Shown here piece by piece: positions 1-8,612 of a stretch of DNA of 64,000 bases. A program made the position numbers and the translations under genes. This DNA comes from Bacteroides sp. OM05-12 (GTDB lineage: Bacteria; Bacteroidota; Bacteroidia; Bacteroidales; Bacteroidaceae): the NCBI RefSeq assembly GCF_003438995.1, contig NZ_QSUN01000002.1, forward strand, positions 352,120 through 416,119. Reading direction: 5' to 3'. Each line of letters starts with the position of its first letter. Positions within the stretch are counted from its first letter, which is position 1. The notes under the pieces were generated by a model. It made no database searches and was not told where the DNA came from. It saw only the letters and a list, made by a program, of their open reading frames with translations.

Positions 1-1047
1 AGATAGATTATAAGTAGAAGGATTCCAACTAACGCTGTCTGCCACATAATAAATATCAGCCGTATAATTAGAATGTTCTTTGTAGCCATACGCCAATCTT
101 GCCGGAACAACATCCGTATCACCTCCTAACAGGACGAACATACTGTTTCCATTCCATCTCTTTTTAACATCCAACAGGTAATTCCTGATCTTTTCCGGTA
201 AATCCGATCCTCTGTAGTCTACCTCTATTTCTTCAAGTGTTTTTATGAGGGTTGGTATACCTGTTTTTGTTTTCCAGTCTGCCAGCTTTTTATAAGTATC
301 TTTCAGGCTGTCCCGGGTAATAATGATATAGTCGGGTATGATCTCTTCCATGATATTGATTCCTCTTGTGTTGGCTGCACTTTGCCCTTTGTTCAGAGAT
401 ACTTTCTGAGGAATTACGTTAGAATTATCGGCATATCGGTCTACATCTTCCGGATTTTCCACCATCGCTTTTACATAACCTTTTGCCAATAGGGCACGAT
501 TATAAGAGATGTTGGGGGAAGTGGTTGCGGTAAAGCTCGTCCGGTAATTCAGAGTGACGGATAGGTCGCGGATATATAACTCTCTATTGCCGGGAATATA
601 GATGATCGGATAATAAGCGATGGTTACTACATGATAACCCTGGATGATTCCGTCGGAAGCAATTATTGCCGTGTCTTTCGGATAAGCGGATAAAGAGTTA
701 TAAACAGATGCGTCAGGTTCAACGAAAGGAATCGGTTCCGTTTCGTTCACGGTCTGTGGAGGCTGGGCGGGGTAGATATAGTAAGAGCCGGACAGCTTTC
801 TTTCATTTGTCACCTGAATTTGTAATTCGGAGACACTCACATTATTGGGGATTACAAACGACTTCGTGACAAAGGGCAGTTCCGGTTTTCCGATTTCGTT
901 CAGAAATTGATCTCCGAACATTACTTTATCATAATTACCCCACTGATTGAAAGATATTTCTTCTCCGTTTATGTTGAACTCAGCGGTTAGTTGAGCCATC
1001 AAAACGGTAGGAAGTAAAATACCTATTAGTAATATATATTTTTTCAT
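1..1047 (-). CDS. Peptidase C25 (gingipain-like) family protein, C-terminus off window
   Basis: An open frame runs from an ATG at 1045-1047 to the left window edge (349 codons, no stop), so only the N-terminal part is visible. It begins with a signal peptide (MKKYILLIGILLPTVLMAQ). Residues about 20-230 resemble the C25 propeptide region, with a mostly beta pattern. Residues about 255-340 match the start of a caspase-like C25 domain: DYIIITRDSL, then LADWKTKTGIPT, then FVLLGGDTDVVPAR. The catalytic His and Cys would lie beyond the edge, so activity cannot be judged. In Porphyromonas such enzymes are T9SS-exported cysteine proteases. It starts 21 bp after the preceding gene on the same strand, so the two are probably co-transcribed. 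The family call is good; substrate unknown. Confidence 0.8.
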   Translation of the reverse strand, partial: MKKYILLIGILLPTVLMAQLTAEFNINGEEISFNQWGNYDKVMFGDQFLNEIGKPELPFVTKSFVIPNNVSVSELQIQVTNERKLSGSYYIYPAQPPQTVNETEPIPFVEPDASVYNSLSAYPKDTAIIASDGIIQGYHVVTIAYYPIIYIPGNRELYIRDLSVTLNYRTSFTATTSPNISYNRALLAKGYVKAMVENPEDVDRYADNSNVIPQKVSLNKGQSAANTRGINIMEEIIPDYIIITRDSLKDTYKKLADWKTKTGIPTLIKTLEEIEVDYRGSDLPEKIRNYLLDVKKRWNGNSMFVLLGGDTDVVPARLAYGYKEHSNYTADIYYVADSVSWNPSTYNLS

Positions 1048-1068
1048 AAACGATAGATTAATATTGAT

Positions 1069-2124
1069 TTAATTGTGACCGGTCAGCGTCATTCTCTTAG
1101 AATCTATCACCTGATTGTCAATAATCAGGGCATAGATATACATACCTGAAATCAGTTCCGATGCCGAGATTTTTACTTCTCCACTGATCGTATTGACATC
1201 CAAAGCATAGCTTTTCAGTTGCCTGCCGTTCAGATCATAAATACAAATCGCTGCTGTACCGGCATTTGCCGACAGGCGGTAGGAGATAGTGGTCTCTTCG
1301 TTGAACGGATTGGGGGTGTTGGGGTAGAGCATGGCGTCTTTCATGTTTTGTGAAGAATCCGAATTGCCGGTATTCGCCTTTTTAGGAGATGCCATATTTG
1401 AATCCGAAAGAAGTGTTTCCAAAGATTCGATACGGGTCTGTTGTTCTTTTATTGCTTCTACCAATATGGGTATCAATTCGGTATATGCAATTGCTTTATC
1501 ACCGGTAGGGAGTGTATAAACAACATTCGGAAATACCTCCTCTAATTCCTGAGCCAGAAAGCCAACTTTTTCCCGTTTGTTTTCTTCACTCATTTGCAGT
1601 TCTATCTCTTGCAACGGTTCACTAATCGAATCTAAAGAGATAGCAGATGCAGCTCTCGCATTTTTTGTAACTTCGGGTTGATAACTTACTGCGTTAAGTT
1701 GTCTTAGCCTGTCTACTACACTACTGTTTAATGAAAGCAAACTTCTGCTTTTATTAACAGAAGCAGCAGTTGCCGAAGGTGTGAGATATTGTCCTCTTGT
1801 GAAGATCTTGCCATCTCCTAATACTTGAAAAACAATATCGGTTGTCATTCCACCGGTATTCCAAAAATCACGGTTTCTCACAACAAAAGCACCGATTCCG
1901 ATCTTCTTCATTGTTACACGGACTACATCTCCCCATGCTGTCTGGATTTCAGGCCGGATATCAATCCCGACTTTACTGGCGCTTCCTATATTAAGAAAGC
2001 CTCCGGAAAAAGGAGTTAACTCTCCCATAAAGATAGAACCGTTCTCTGATACTTTAAGTTGTCCGAAAACTGTTTGTGAAAAAACGAATGTAATAACTAC
2101 ACACAGAAATGTTTTTAATTTCAT
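1069..2124 (-). CDS. Secreted protein with S74 chaperone domain and T9SS sorting tail
   Basis: 351 aa. A signal peptide (to about residue 22, ending FGQ) is followed by an undefined N-terminal region. Residues about 125-235 resemble the peptidase_S74/endosialidase chaperone domain: a RSLLSLNSSVVDRLRQL helix, then GFLAQELEEVFPNVV and a helical IPILVEAIKEQQ segment that probably trimerises. Residues about 265-351 are a type A T9SS sorting tail (YPNTPNPFNEETTISY, then YDLNGRQLKSY). In phage tail spikes the S74 domain folds a trimer and then cuts itself off; here it sits before an export tail. The gene lies just upstream of the C25 peptidase in the same direction. Its last 259 bp are nearly identical to those of the next gene. 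Function unknown. Confidence 0.75.
   Translation of the reverse strand: MKLKTFLCVVITFVFSQTVFGQLKVSENGSIFMGELTPFSGGFLNIGSASKVGIDIRPEIQTAWGDVVRVTMKKIGIGAFVVRNRDFWNTGGMTTDIVFQVLGDGKIFTRGQYLTPSATAASVNKSRSLLSLNSSVVDRLRQLNAVSYQPEVTKNARAASAISLDSISEPLQEIELQMSEENKREKVGFLAQELEEVFPNVVYTLPTGDKAIAYTELIPILVEAIKEQQTRIESLETLLSDSNMASPKKANTGNSDSSQNMKDAMLYPNTPNPFNEETTISYRLSANAGTAAICIYDLNGRQLKSYALDVNTISGEVKISASELISGMYIYALIIDNQVIDSKRMTLTGHN
1083..1341. repeat. 259-bp direct repeat encoding T9SS sorting tail, copy 1
   Basis: Nearly identical (I count three mismatches) to 2352-2610, offset 1269 bp. It covers the 3' end of the S74 gene from the YPNTPNPFNEE segment to just before the stop. The upstream coding sequences are diverged, so the identity stops sharply at the domain border. 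Confidence 0.9.
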
Positions 2125-2153
2125 AATAATATTTTTTTGAGGTTAACATGAAG

Positions 2154-2161
2154 CAAATATA
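2154..2161 (-). promoter_or_regulatory. Weak -7 box before the S74 gene ending at 2124
   Basis: The plus strand reads CAAATATA, the complement of TATATTTG, which fits TAnnTTTG. It is 30 bp upstream of the start codon at 2124. No good -33 TTTG is visible at the expected distance, so this may be a secondary promoter. Confidence 0.4.
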
Positions 2162-2343
2162 TGAAACCTGTGTATTTTAATATGAAAAAGTTCCCCCTAC
2201 ACATACCCTACATTTTATGTAATTAATAAAATAAAAAGCCTACATTATATTTTGAAAGTATCTGTATATTAATAGGTTATTTTGAAAAGCAACCCTACAA
2301 TTCAGTTTAATACAGAACAATGGATATTTGTTGGCGTTTCTCT

Positions 2344-3423
2344 TTAATTTATCAGCGTCATTCTCTTAGAATCTATCACCTGATTGTCAATAATCAGGGC
2401 ATAGATATACATACCTGAAATCAGTTCCGATGCCGAGATTTTTACTTCTCCACTGATCGTATTGACATCCAAAGCATAGCTTTTCAGTTGCCTGCCGTTC
2501 AGATCATAAATACAAATCGCTGCTGTACCGGCATTTGCCGACAGGCGGTAGGAGATAGTGGTCTCTTCGTTGAACGGATTGGGCGTGTTGGGATAGAGCA
2601 CGGCGTCTTTAAACTTGTTGTTTGCAGTGCTTTGAGGTGCTTTTTTAGGCTGAGAACCTCCTGATAGTGTTGCTTTTATTTCATTGATTTGCTGTTGAAG
2701 TTCAGCAATCTGTACGGCTTGGGTGTTCAGACTGTCTTGTAATTCTTTCATGCCCTCAATCAGTACTCCGACCAAATCTCCATACATGATACCTTTCGTT
2801 CCGCTATAAGAGGTACGGATTACTTCAGGAAAGACCTGTTCTACTTCTTGAGCTACTAGTCCGATACGTTTCCGGCTTTGCTCCTCTGCTATTTGCTGAC
2901 TGATTTCAGGGGTAGCACCTAGTTCTTCTATCGTTTCAATTTCGTTGGATAAAGTGGAAATGGAGTTTTCTGTGTCATGTTTATAATTGAATGTAACACC
3001 CCGTAGCTGTTTAATCTTGTCCATTGTAGAAGGTAGTGTTTCTATATTCTCTTTTTGAGTGCTGTCTGATAATTGAACAAGACCTTCGTCAGTATATATA
3101 CTGCCATCGCCTTTTACATAGAAATGTATCAAACCACCTGTACCACACCCTAATGCGGTACTTGTAGCTGATTCTGTAGCAAAATTGGCACAACCGTATG
3201 AATTGAATGCTTTTGCGAACATTCTATACATTGTCAGCGCCGGTGGAATTGAAGTATTTGTGAAATGTATTGATCCTCCACCCGGTTCAAAAGGTCCTAT
3301 AAGTTTATAGAAGTGATCTTCCACGTCATTAATCAGTACCTGTCCCAAAGAATCTATTTTCATCTGTCCGAAAGATAATGCAGTATATGCACATGCTAAA
3401 CAAATAAGTACAAGCTTTTTCAT
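2344..3423 (-). CDS. Secreted protein with S74 chaperone domain and T9SS sorting tail (paralogue)
   Basis: 359 aa. Signal peptide MKKLVLICLACAYTALSFGQ, a short N-terminal domain, then an S74-like region at about residues 115-235 (STMDKIKQLRGVTFNY, then RIGLVAQEVEQVFPEVI, then DLVGVLIEGMKELQDSL). A short coiled coil (LNTQAVQIAELQQQINEIK) and the same sorting tail as the neighbouring gene follow. Outside the tail the two proteins share architecture but little sequence, so the tail looks exchanged or gene-converted. A good promoter lies about 170 bp upstream (3598-3629), making this the probable first gene of a three-gene minus-strand unit with the S74 paralogue and the C25 peptidase, although a separate weaker -7 box precedes the paralogue. 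The product is probably outer-membrane or surface exposed if the strain has a working T9SS. Confidence 0.75.
   Translation of the reverse strand: MKKLVLICLACAYTALSFGQMKIDSLGQVLINDVEDHFYKLIGPFEPGGGSIHFTNTSIPPALTMYRMFAKAFNSYGCANFATESATSTALGCGTGGLIHFYVKGDGSIYTDEGLVQLSDSTQKENIETLPSTMDKIKQLRGVTFNYKHDTENSISTLSNEIETIEELGATPEISQQIAEEQSRKRIGLVAQEVEQVFPEVIRTSYSGTKGIMYGDLVGVLIEGMKELQDSLNTQAVQIAELQQQINEIKATLSGGSQPKKAPQSTANNKFKDAVLYPNTPNPFNEETTISYRLSANAGTAAICIYDLNGRQLKSYALDVNTISGEVKISASELISGMYIYALIIDNQVIDSKRMTLIN
2352..2610. repeat. 259-bp direct repeat encoding T9SS sorting tail, copy 2
   Basis: Partner of 1083-1341. Recombination between the copies would delete 1269 bp and fuse the two S74 genes in frame, leaving one chimeric gene. 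Confidence 0.9.
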
Positions 3424-3597
3424 AATAGTTTGATTTTAAGCGATTAGTAAAAATAGTTAGTTTATCGTGTACTCAGTTAGTTTTTCCTCCTTTCAAGCTG
3501 CTGTGTACCTTTATGTTTTTATTTTGTATGTATGCTTAGAATAGGAATCGATAAAAATCGCTTTTTTATGGTTTGTCTGTTCTAAGGTCTGATTTCA

Positions 3598-3629
3598 CAA
3601 AGGTAATAGTTAATTTTTGATAATCCAAA
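3598..3629 (-). promoter_or_regulatory. Bacteroides-type promoter for the S74/C25 unit
   Basis: Read on the minus strand, TTTG (3626-3629) is followed after 20 bp by TACCTTTG (3598-3605). Both boxes and the spacing fit the Bacteroides primary sigma consensus (-33 TTTG, -7 TAnnTTTG). Transcription should start near 3591, leaving a leader of about 170 nt before the ATG at 3423. Confidence 0.7.
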
Positions 3630-3812
3630 TAAAAAGCGTGATAAATGCAGACTTAATAAAACTTTGATTTTTAGGTAAATAAGTGCTGTAAGTGTGCTTA
3701 GTGCTTTGCTACTCTTTGTATATATTATCCTTACAAATTGTTGATATATAACTGTTTATGTTTTTCTTGGATTGATGATAGAAATAAGTAACGGTTTGGA
3801 GACTTGTTTAGC

Positions 3813-3863
3813 ATACGGTCGTTTGTTTGCAAACGATAGGAGTTTGCAAACAATCGACCGTAT
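3813..3863. promoter_or_regulatory. 22-bp near-perfect inverted repeat with a third half-site
   Basis: Left arm 3813-3834 and right arm 3842-3863 are reverse complements with one mismatch, separated by 7 bp. Each arm holds ATACGGTCG (or its complement) next to the palindrome GTTTGCAAAC. A further ACGACCGTAT half-site lies at 3876-3885. It sits in the 885-bp gap between 3424 and 4308, more than 180 bp upstream of the promoter at 3598-3629. It could be a dimeric regulator site or a hairpin; there is no U-tract typical of a terminator. Confidence 0.6.
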
Positions 3864-4067
3864 CTTCGTAATCAAACGACCGTATATCTTTTTAATTACC
3901 CAATGATACGTTTTCGTTCACTCATTTTGTTGATTTAGCTGTTATTCAACTTTTACTTTGACTTGCCTTCACTTATCACGAATTGCACTTTAGTAGTTGG
4001 GGGATAGATTGTTAGGGTGAAGGCACTATTTTTCGTGACAAGTCACTTCCGCTGTTAAAGCTCAATT

Positions 4068-4177
4068 AAAAAAGCCGATGGTTCGCAGATGACGCGGATT
4101 GAGCAGATGAAGACGGATTTTAAGATTATTAATCCGTCATAATCAGCCTTTTCAGCGTCATCCGCGAACCAAGTTCT
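4068..4177. repeat. Dyad repeat (about 110 bp), reverse orientation
   Basis: An isolated copy of the palindromic family that is abundant at 36-41 kb. It starts GCCGATGGTTCGCAGATGACG and ends CGTCATCCGCGAACCA; the two arms of about 40 nt pair imperfectly. The rest of the gap 3424-4308 holds the promoter at 3598 and the inverted repeat at 3813; I see no gene in it. Confidence 0.75.
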
Positions 4178-4308
4178 CTAAATTTAGATATGAAAATGTT
4201 TGATTCTACTTTTCGGGGTGCAGTTCAAAAAATGAACTGCTTTCACTTTAATTGCTTATCCGCTAACTACTTATCCTTTTATGGTGAAGAGGTGAAGTCA
4301 GTAATTAC

Positions 4309-4998
4309 TCATTTTATACGGCGTCTGTAACAGCTTTCCAGTGTACACAATCCGCAGGAATACTCCAGTTTTCTTACTTTGCTTCCGATGCCTATTATTC
4401 CGCTGACCGACTTGATGGGTAGCATCAGACTGGAATCCGTCAGGTGGATGTCACAAGGGTGCGGGGTGGGAAAGAGGGAGAACAGACGCTGCTGTTCGGA
4501 AACGTGCCAGCCGCAATATCCGGGACTGAAACGGTTGGTGTGCAGCAATCCTTCCGGCAGGAGCATTTGTTCGAGGGCTGCTTCCATCCGGTCTGCCGTC
4601 TTTTCGGCGATGATGCTGCCTAAGGAATCCGCCATGTATAGGGCTACGAGGTTACCTTCTTCTTCCAGCCGCTTTGTCCATTCTTCGTATTGATGTCCGG
4701 CAGTGGCGGCGAAGATGATGAAACGTTCGCTTCCACGTAACTGTCTGCTGATGATCTTTCCAATGTCGAGGGTGACGGACGATAGTTGCAAGGTCTCGTC
4801 TTTCAGTTGCCCGTCTGCCGGGTAGAAACAGAAACACGGGTGGATCAGTTCGGCTGCCTGACTCAGGATAAATTCACTGAACTGACGTATGTCATCATCA
4901 GGGGTCTGCTCTCCATACCCCATAGCCTCGTATAAGTCGTTCAGCGTAATGTCTAATTCCGAGAACTCAGGAAAGATGTCTTTTGTATTCCGGTTCAT
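4309..4998 (-). CDS. Methionine synthase activation domain-like protein
   Basis: 229 aa, no signal peptide, so cytoplasmic. It resembles a stand-alone version of the C-terminal MetH activation domain, which binds S-adenosylmethionine and reductively remethylates cob(II)alamin. Visible features include FSPGYCGWHVSEQQRLFSLF (about residues 155-175), matching the RxSPGYxxxP-type SAM/cobalamin contact of MetH, and a Cys-rich end (SCGLCTLESCYRR). The last feature suggests an Fe-S or metal site, as in small corrinoid-activating proteins. Its ATG overlaps the stop of the upstream methyltransferase-like gene by 4 bp, so translation is probably coupled. It probably reactivates the cobalamin partner used by that protein; the partner itself is not in the window. 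Confidence 0.7.
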   Translation of the reverse strand: MNRNTKDIFPEFSELDITLNDLYEAMGYGEQTPDDDIRQFSEFILSQAAELIHPCFCFYPADGQLKDETLQLSSVTLDIGKIISRQLRGSERFIIFAATAGHQYEEWTKRLEEEGNLVALYMADSLGSIIAEKTADRMEAALEQMLLPEGLLHTNRFSPGYCGWHVSEQQRLFSLFPTPHPCDIHLTDSSLMLPIKSVSGIIGIGSKVRKLEYSCGLCTLESCYRRRIK

Positions 4999-6008
4999 TT
5001 TCCTTGGTTATATTCTTCCAATGCTTCAAAAAATGCGTCGATATTTTCCATCGGCACATGAGGCGGAGTGTCGCAACCGCTGGAGAGGACGAAGTTCGGG
5101 TAAGCGGCTGTTTCGTTCAATAGTTGCAGGGTTGCCTGCTTTACCTGTTCCGCCGTGCTCATCTTGAAGATGCCTACGGGGTCCAGATTACCCATGGCAA
5201 GTGCATCCGCAGGAACTTCTTTCAAAGCGTCTACCATGTTGATCTTGTTGCCGAAGTGGTAGCCCATTGCTCCTGTGGTGACCATGGCTTGCGTGCAGTG
5301 TCCGGTATTACCGCAGTTGTGCAGGATGACGGCAAAGTTATCATCCTGAACCTTGTCTATGATTTGTTTGACATAGACGGATGAATATTGTTGGCAATCT
5401 TCGTTGGATAACAATCCGGCTGCCGGTTCTGCCATCACGACTCCGCTCACTCCGGTGGCTTTCAGTGCCAAACAGTAACGGGTGATAAAATCCGTACATT
5501 TCTGTAACAAGACGGCGGCTGCTTCCGGATTGATGTAAATCAGCATCATGATTTCGGACATATCGTAAAGTCGTCCCGCCAGTGAGTAGGGTCCGATGCA
5601 TCCTGCCAGTACAGGGCGGTCGGCAATACTTTTGGCTGCCAGCATATTGGCTTTCAGGTATTGTGCGATACGTCCCCTGTTCAGTGCCGGAACTTCCAGT
5701 GACTCGATGGCGGCTTCATCCGTGAGCAAACGACCTGTGACGCTGGGCACTTCATGTTGTGGAAACACGATTTCCGCTCCGAAAGCCTCAGCTTCGACGG
5801 TTAAGTCCATGATGACCGTAGCTGCTGCGGATGGATATTTCTCTTGCAGCACTTTGATGGCTTCGGCGTGTGCACATCCGTCTGTCACCGCATCGCGTAC
5901 GGTTTTGTTGATATATTCTATACCCGGATGGGTCATAATTGGAACCGCTACCCGCTTGGGGTTATTGATAATTTCCTGCATCCAGGAACGCATGTTTAAT
6001 TTTCCCAT
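4995..6008 (-). CDS. UroD/MtbA-family corrinoid methyltransferase-like protein
   Basis: 337 aa, cytoplasmic, of the uroporphyrinogen decarboxylase superfamily. It carries the zinc triad of the MtaA/MtbA/CmuA methyltransferase branch: HNC at about residues 230-232 (VILHNCGN) and Cys312 (SSGCDTPPHVP). This favours methyl transfer to or from a corrinoid or thiol over haem synthesis. A GNLDP motif lies near residue 275. With the activation-domain protein downstream (4-bp overlap) it forms a two-gene operon transcribed away from the pectin-enzyme genes, 146 bp from the GH95 start. Methyl donor and acceptor are unknown. Methylated sugars or methanol from pectin are possible donors by context only. 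Confidence 0.7.
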   Translation of the reverse strand: MGKLNMRSWMQEIINNPKRVAVPIMTHPGIEYINKTVRDAVTDGCAHAEAIKVLQEKYPSAAATVIMDLTVEAEAFGAEIVFPQHEVPSVTGRLLTDEAAIESLEVPALNRGRIAQYLKANMLAAKSIADRPVLAGCIGPYSLAGRLYDMSEIMMLIYINPEAAAVLLQKCTDFITRYCLALKATGVSGVVMAEPAAGLLSNEDCQQYSSVYVKQIIDKVQDDNFAVILHNCGNTGHCTQAMVTTGAMGYHFGNKINMVDALKEVPADALAMGNLDPVGIFKMSTAEQVKQATLQLLNETAAYPNFVLSSGCDTPPHVPMENIDAFFEALEEYNQGK

Positions 6009-6154
6009 ACTACCTTATTTACTTTGGTTTTGATATAGGACGTAACCGGGGGCTTTTTGTACTACACCTTCTTATTTTTTTAAGACTGATAAGTACAAAA
6101 CATATATCCGTCCGTCTTCATGTATATGAAGTAAGTTCAAAAAGATTGAATCCA

Positions 6155-8605
6155 ATGACGATAAAGAAAATAGTGCTGAGTGCCTGCATCTTATTAGCGA
6201 CGTCTTCCGTGTGTTTCTCTGCACAGGAGTATAAGTTGTGGTATGATTGCCCGGCACAGGTGTGGACGGAAGCGTTGCCGTTAGGAAACGGACGTTTGGG
6301 AGCTATGGTGTTCGGTAATCCGGCTATGGAGCAGTTACAGTTGAATGAGGAAACGCTTTGGGCGGGACGTCCCAATAACAATGCGAATCCGGATGCGCTG
6401 GAGTACATCCCTAAGGTGCGTGAACTGGTGTTTGCCGGCAAGTATCTTGAAGCGCAGACATTGGCGACGGAGAAGGTGATGGCGAAAACGAATTCGGGTA
6501 TGCCTTACCAGACTTTCGGTGACTTGCGGATTGCTTTTCCGGGACATGCGCGTTATGATAATTATTACAGGGAGTTGAGTCTGGACTCTGCCCGTGCCGT
6601 TGTAAGCTACCGGGTGGATGGAGTGAACTACCGACGGGAAATGATAACCTCGTTCACGGATCAGGTAGTGATGGTGAGGCTCACGGCGGATGCTCCGGGT
6701 AAGATTACGTTCAATGCTGTGCTCACTACGCCTCATCAGGATGCACTGATTGCTACGGATGGGGATTGCGTGACGCTTTCGGGCGTGTCCTCATGGCACG
6801 AGGGGCTGAAAGGAAAGGTAGAGTTTCAGGGAAGGCTGGCGACTAAAATTAAGGGTGGAAATAGTTGTTGTAAGGATGGTGTACTTCTGGTGGAGAATGC
6901 GGATGAAGCCGTCGTCTATGTATCTATTGCCACGAATTTCAATAATTATCAGGACATTACGGGAGATCAGGTACAACGTGCCAAAGATTATCTGACGAAG
7001 GCTCTGAAACAGGATTATAGGGAAGCGAAGAAAAGCCATGTGGCTTTCTTTAAACAGTATATGGACCGGGTCTCACTGGATTTGGGCGCAAATAAAGAGG
7101 AGATGGTAACGACCGATATGCGTGTGCAGAATTTCGGGAATACCAATGACGCCCATCTGGTGGCTACTTACTTCCAATTCGGACGTTATCTGCTGATTTG
7201 TTCCTCACAACCGGACGGGCAGCCTGCCAACTTGCAGGGCATTTGGAATGATAAACTGTTCCCTTCATGGGATAGCAAATATACGTGCAATATCAATGTG
7301 GAAATGAACTATTGGCCTGCTGAGGTGACCAACCTCAGTGAACTTCACGAACCGTTGCTGCGCCTTACGAAAGAGGTGAGCGAGACGGGGCGTGAGACGG
7401 CGAAAATCATGTATGGAGCCGATGGTTGGGTACTTCATCACAATACAGATATCTGGCGCATTACGGGAGCTTTGGACAAGGCTCCTTCGGGCATGTGGCC
7501 GTCGGGCGGTGCATGGCTGTGCCGTCATTTGTGGGAACGGTATTTATATACGGGCGATGTGGAGTTCTTGCGTTCTGCTTATCCCATCATGAAGGAAGCC
7601 GGACGTTTCTTTGACGAAATCATGGTGAAAGAACCTGTACACGGATGGCTGGTGGTTTGTCCGAGTAACTCTCCGGAGAATACGCATGCCGGAAGCAACG
7701 ATAAGGCTACTACTGCCGGAGGATGCACGATGGACAACCAGTTGATTTTCGACCTGTGGACTTCCATTATTACCACAGCGCGTTTGCTGGGCACGGATGC
7801 CGGATTTGCCGACCATCTGGAACAACGTCTGACGGAGATGGCTCCGATGCAGATCGGTCGTTGGGGACAGTTGCAGGAGTGGATGTTCGACTGGGATGAC
7901 CCGGAAGATGTGCATCGTCATGTATCGCATCTGTACGGCTTGTTTCCGAGTAATCAGATTTCTCCTTACCGCACTCCGGAGCTGTTTGATGCCGCCCGTA
8001 CTTCACTGATTCATCGGGGCGACCCCTCTACGGGATGGAGCATGGGGTGGAAAGTATGCCTGTGGGCACGTCTGCTGGATGGAAATCATGCTTATAAACT
8101 GATAACGGATCAGCTGACGCTTGTCCGCAACGAGAAGAAAAAAGGAGGAACGTATCCGAACCTGTTCGATGCTCATCCGCCTTTCCAGATAGACGGAAAC
8201 TTCGGCTGTACTGCCGGAATCGTGGAAATGTTGATGCAGAGCTATGACGGCTTTATCTATCTGCTGCCTGCTTTGCCCGATGTATGGAAAGAGGGCGAGA
8301 TAAAAGGCATTATTGCCCGCGGAGGTTTCGAGTTGGATATCCGTTGGAAGGCGGGGAAGGTAGACCGGTTGGTGGTTAAATCGCATAAAGGAGGTAACTG
8401 CCGTCTGCGCTGCTTGACGAAGTTGTCGGGCAAGGGGTTGAGAAAAGCGAAAGGCGACAATCCGAATACGTTGTATGCTGTGCCTGCCGTTCGCAAACCG
8501 TTGATAAATGAGCAGGCGAAACTGAATGGAGTGGAATTGAAAAAGACTTATCTCTACGACTTGGATACGAAAGCGGGAGAGGAATATGTCATTGTAGGAA
8601 AATAA
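6155..8605 (+). CDS. GH95 alpha-L-fucosidase/alpha-L-galactosidase
   Basis: 816 aa from the ATG at 6155; a TTG three codons earlier is possible but less likely. Signal peptide (MTIKKIVLSACILLATSSVCFS). The N-terminal beta domain begins LWYDCPAQVWTEALPLGNGRLG, typical of GH95. An (alpha/alpha)6 catalytic domain contains NINVEMNYWPAE (about residue 380), SNSPENTH (about 505, general acid Glu) and IDGNFG (about 680, Asp), matching the catalytic segments of bifidobacterial AfcA. The length is normal. GH95 members cleave alpha-1,2-L-fucose, or L-galactose as in rhamnogalacturonan-II (RG-II) side chain A. The neighbouring GH140, GH127 and GH141 genes favour the L-galactosidase role, which is an inference. 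It is the first gene of the run of glycan enzymes. Confidence 0.88.
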   Translation: MTIKKIVLSACILLATSSVCFSAQEYKLWYDCPAQVWTEALPLGNGRLGAMVFGNPAMEQLQLNEETLWAGRPNNNANPDALEYIPKVRELVFAGKYLEAQTLATEKVMAKTNSGMPYQTFGDLRIAFPGHARYDNYYRELSLDSARAVVSYRVDGVNYRREMITSFTDQVVMVRLTADAPGKITFNAVLTTPHQDALIATDGDCVTLSGVSSWHEGLKGKVEFQGRLATKIKGGNSCCKDGVLLVENADEAVVYVSIATNFNNYQDITGDQVQRAKDYLTKALKQDYREAKKSHVAFFKQYMDRVSLDLGANKEEMVTTDMRVQNFGNTNDAHLVATYFQFGRYLLICSSQPDGQPANLQGIWNDKLFPSWDSKYTCNINVEMNYWPAEVTNLSELHEPLLRLTKEVSETGRETAKIMYGADGWVLHHNTDIWRITGALDKAPSGMWPSGGAWLCRHLWERYLYTGDVEFLRSAYPIMKEAGRFFDEIMVKEPVHGWLVVCPSNSPENTHAGSNDKATTAGGCTMDNQLIFDLWTSIITTARLLGTDAGFADHLEQRLTEMAPMQIGRWGQLQEWMFDWDDPEDVHRHVSHLYGLFPSNQISPYRTPELFDAARTSLIHRGDPSTGWSMGWKVCLWARLLDGNHAYKLITDQLTLVRNEKKKGGTYPNLFDAHPPFQIDGNFGCTAGIVEMLMQSYDGFIYLLPALPDVWKEGEIKGIIARGGFELDIRWKAGKVDRLVVKSHKGGNCRLRCLTKLSGKGLRKAKGDNPNTLYAVPAVRKPLINEQAKLNGVELKKTYLYDLDTKAGEEYVIVGK

Positions 8606-8612
8606 GTGAACT

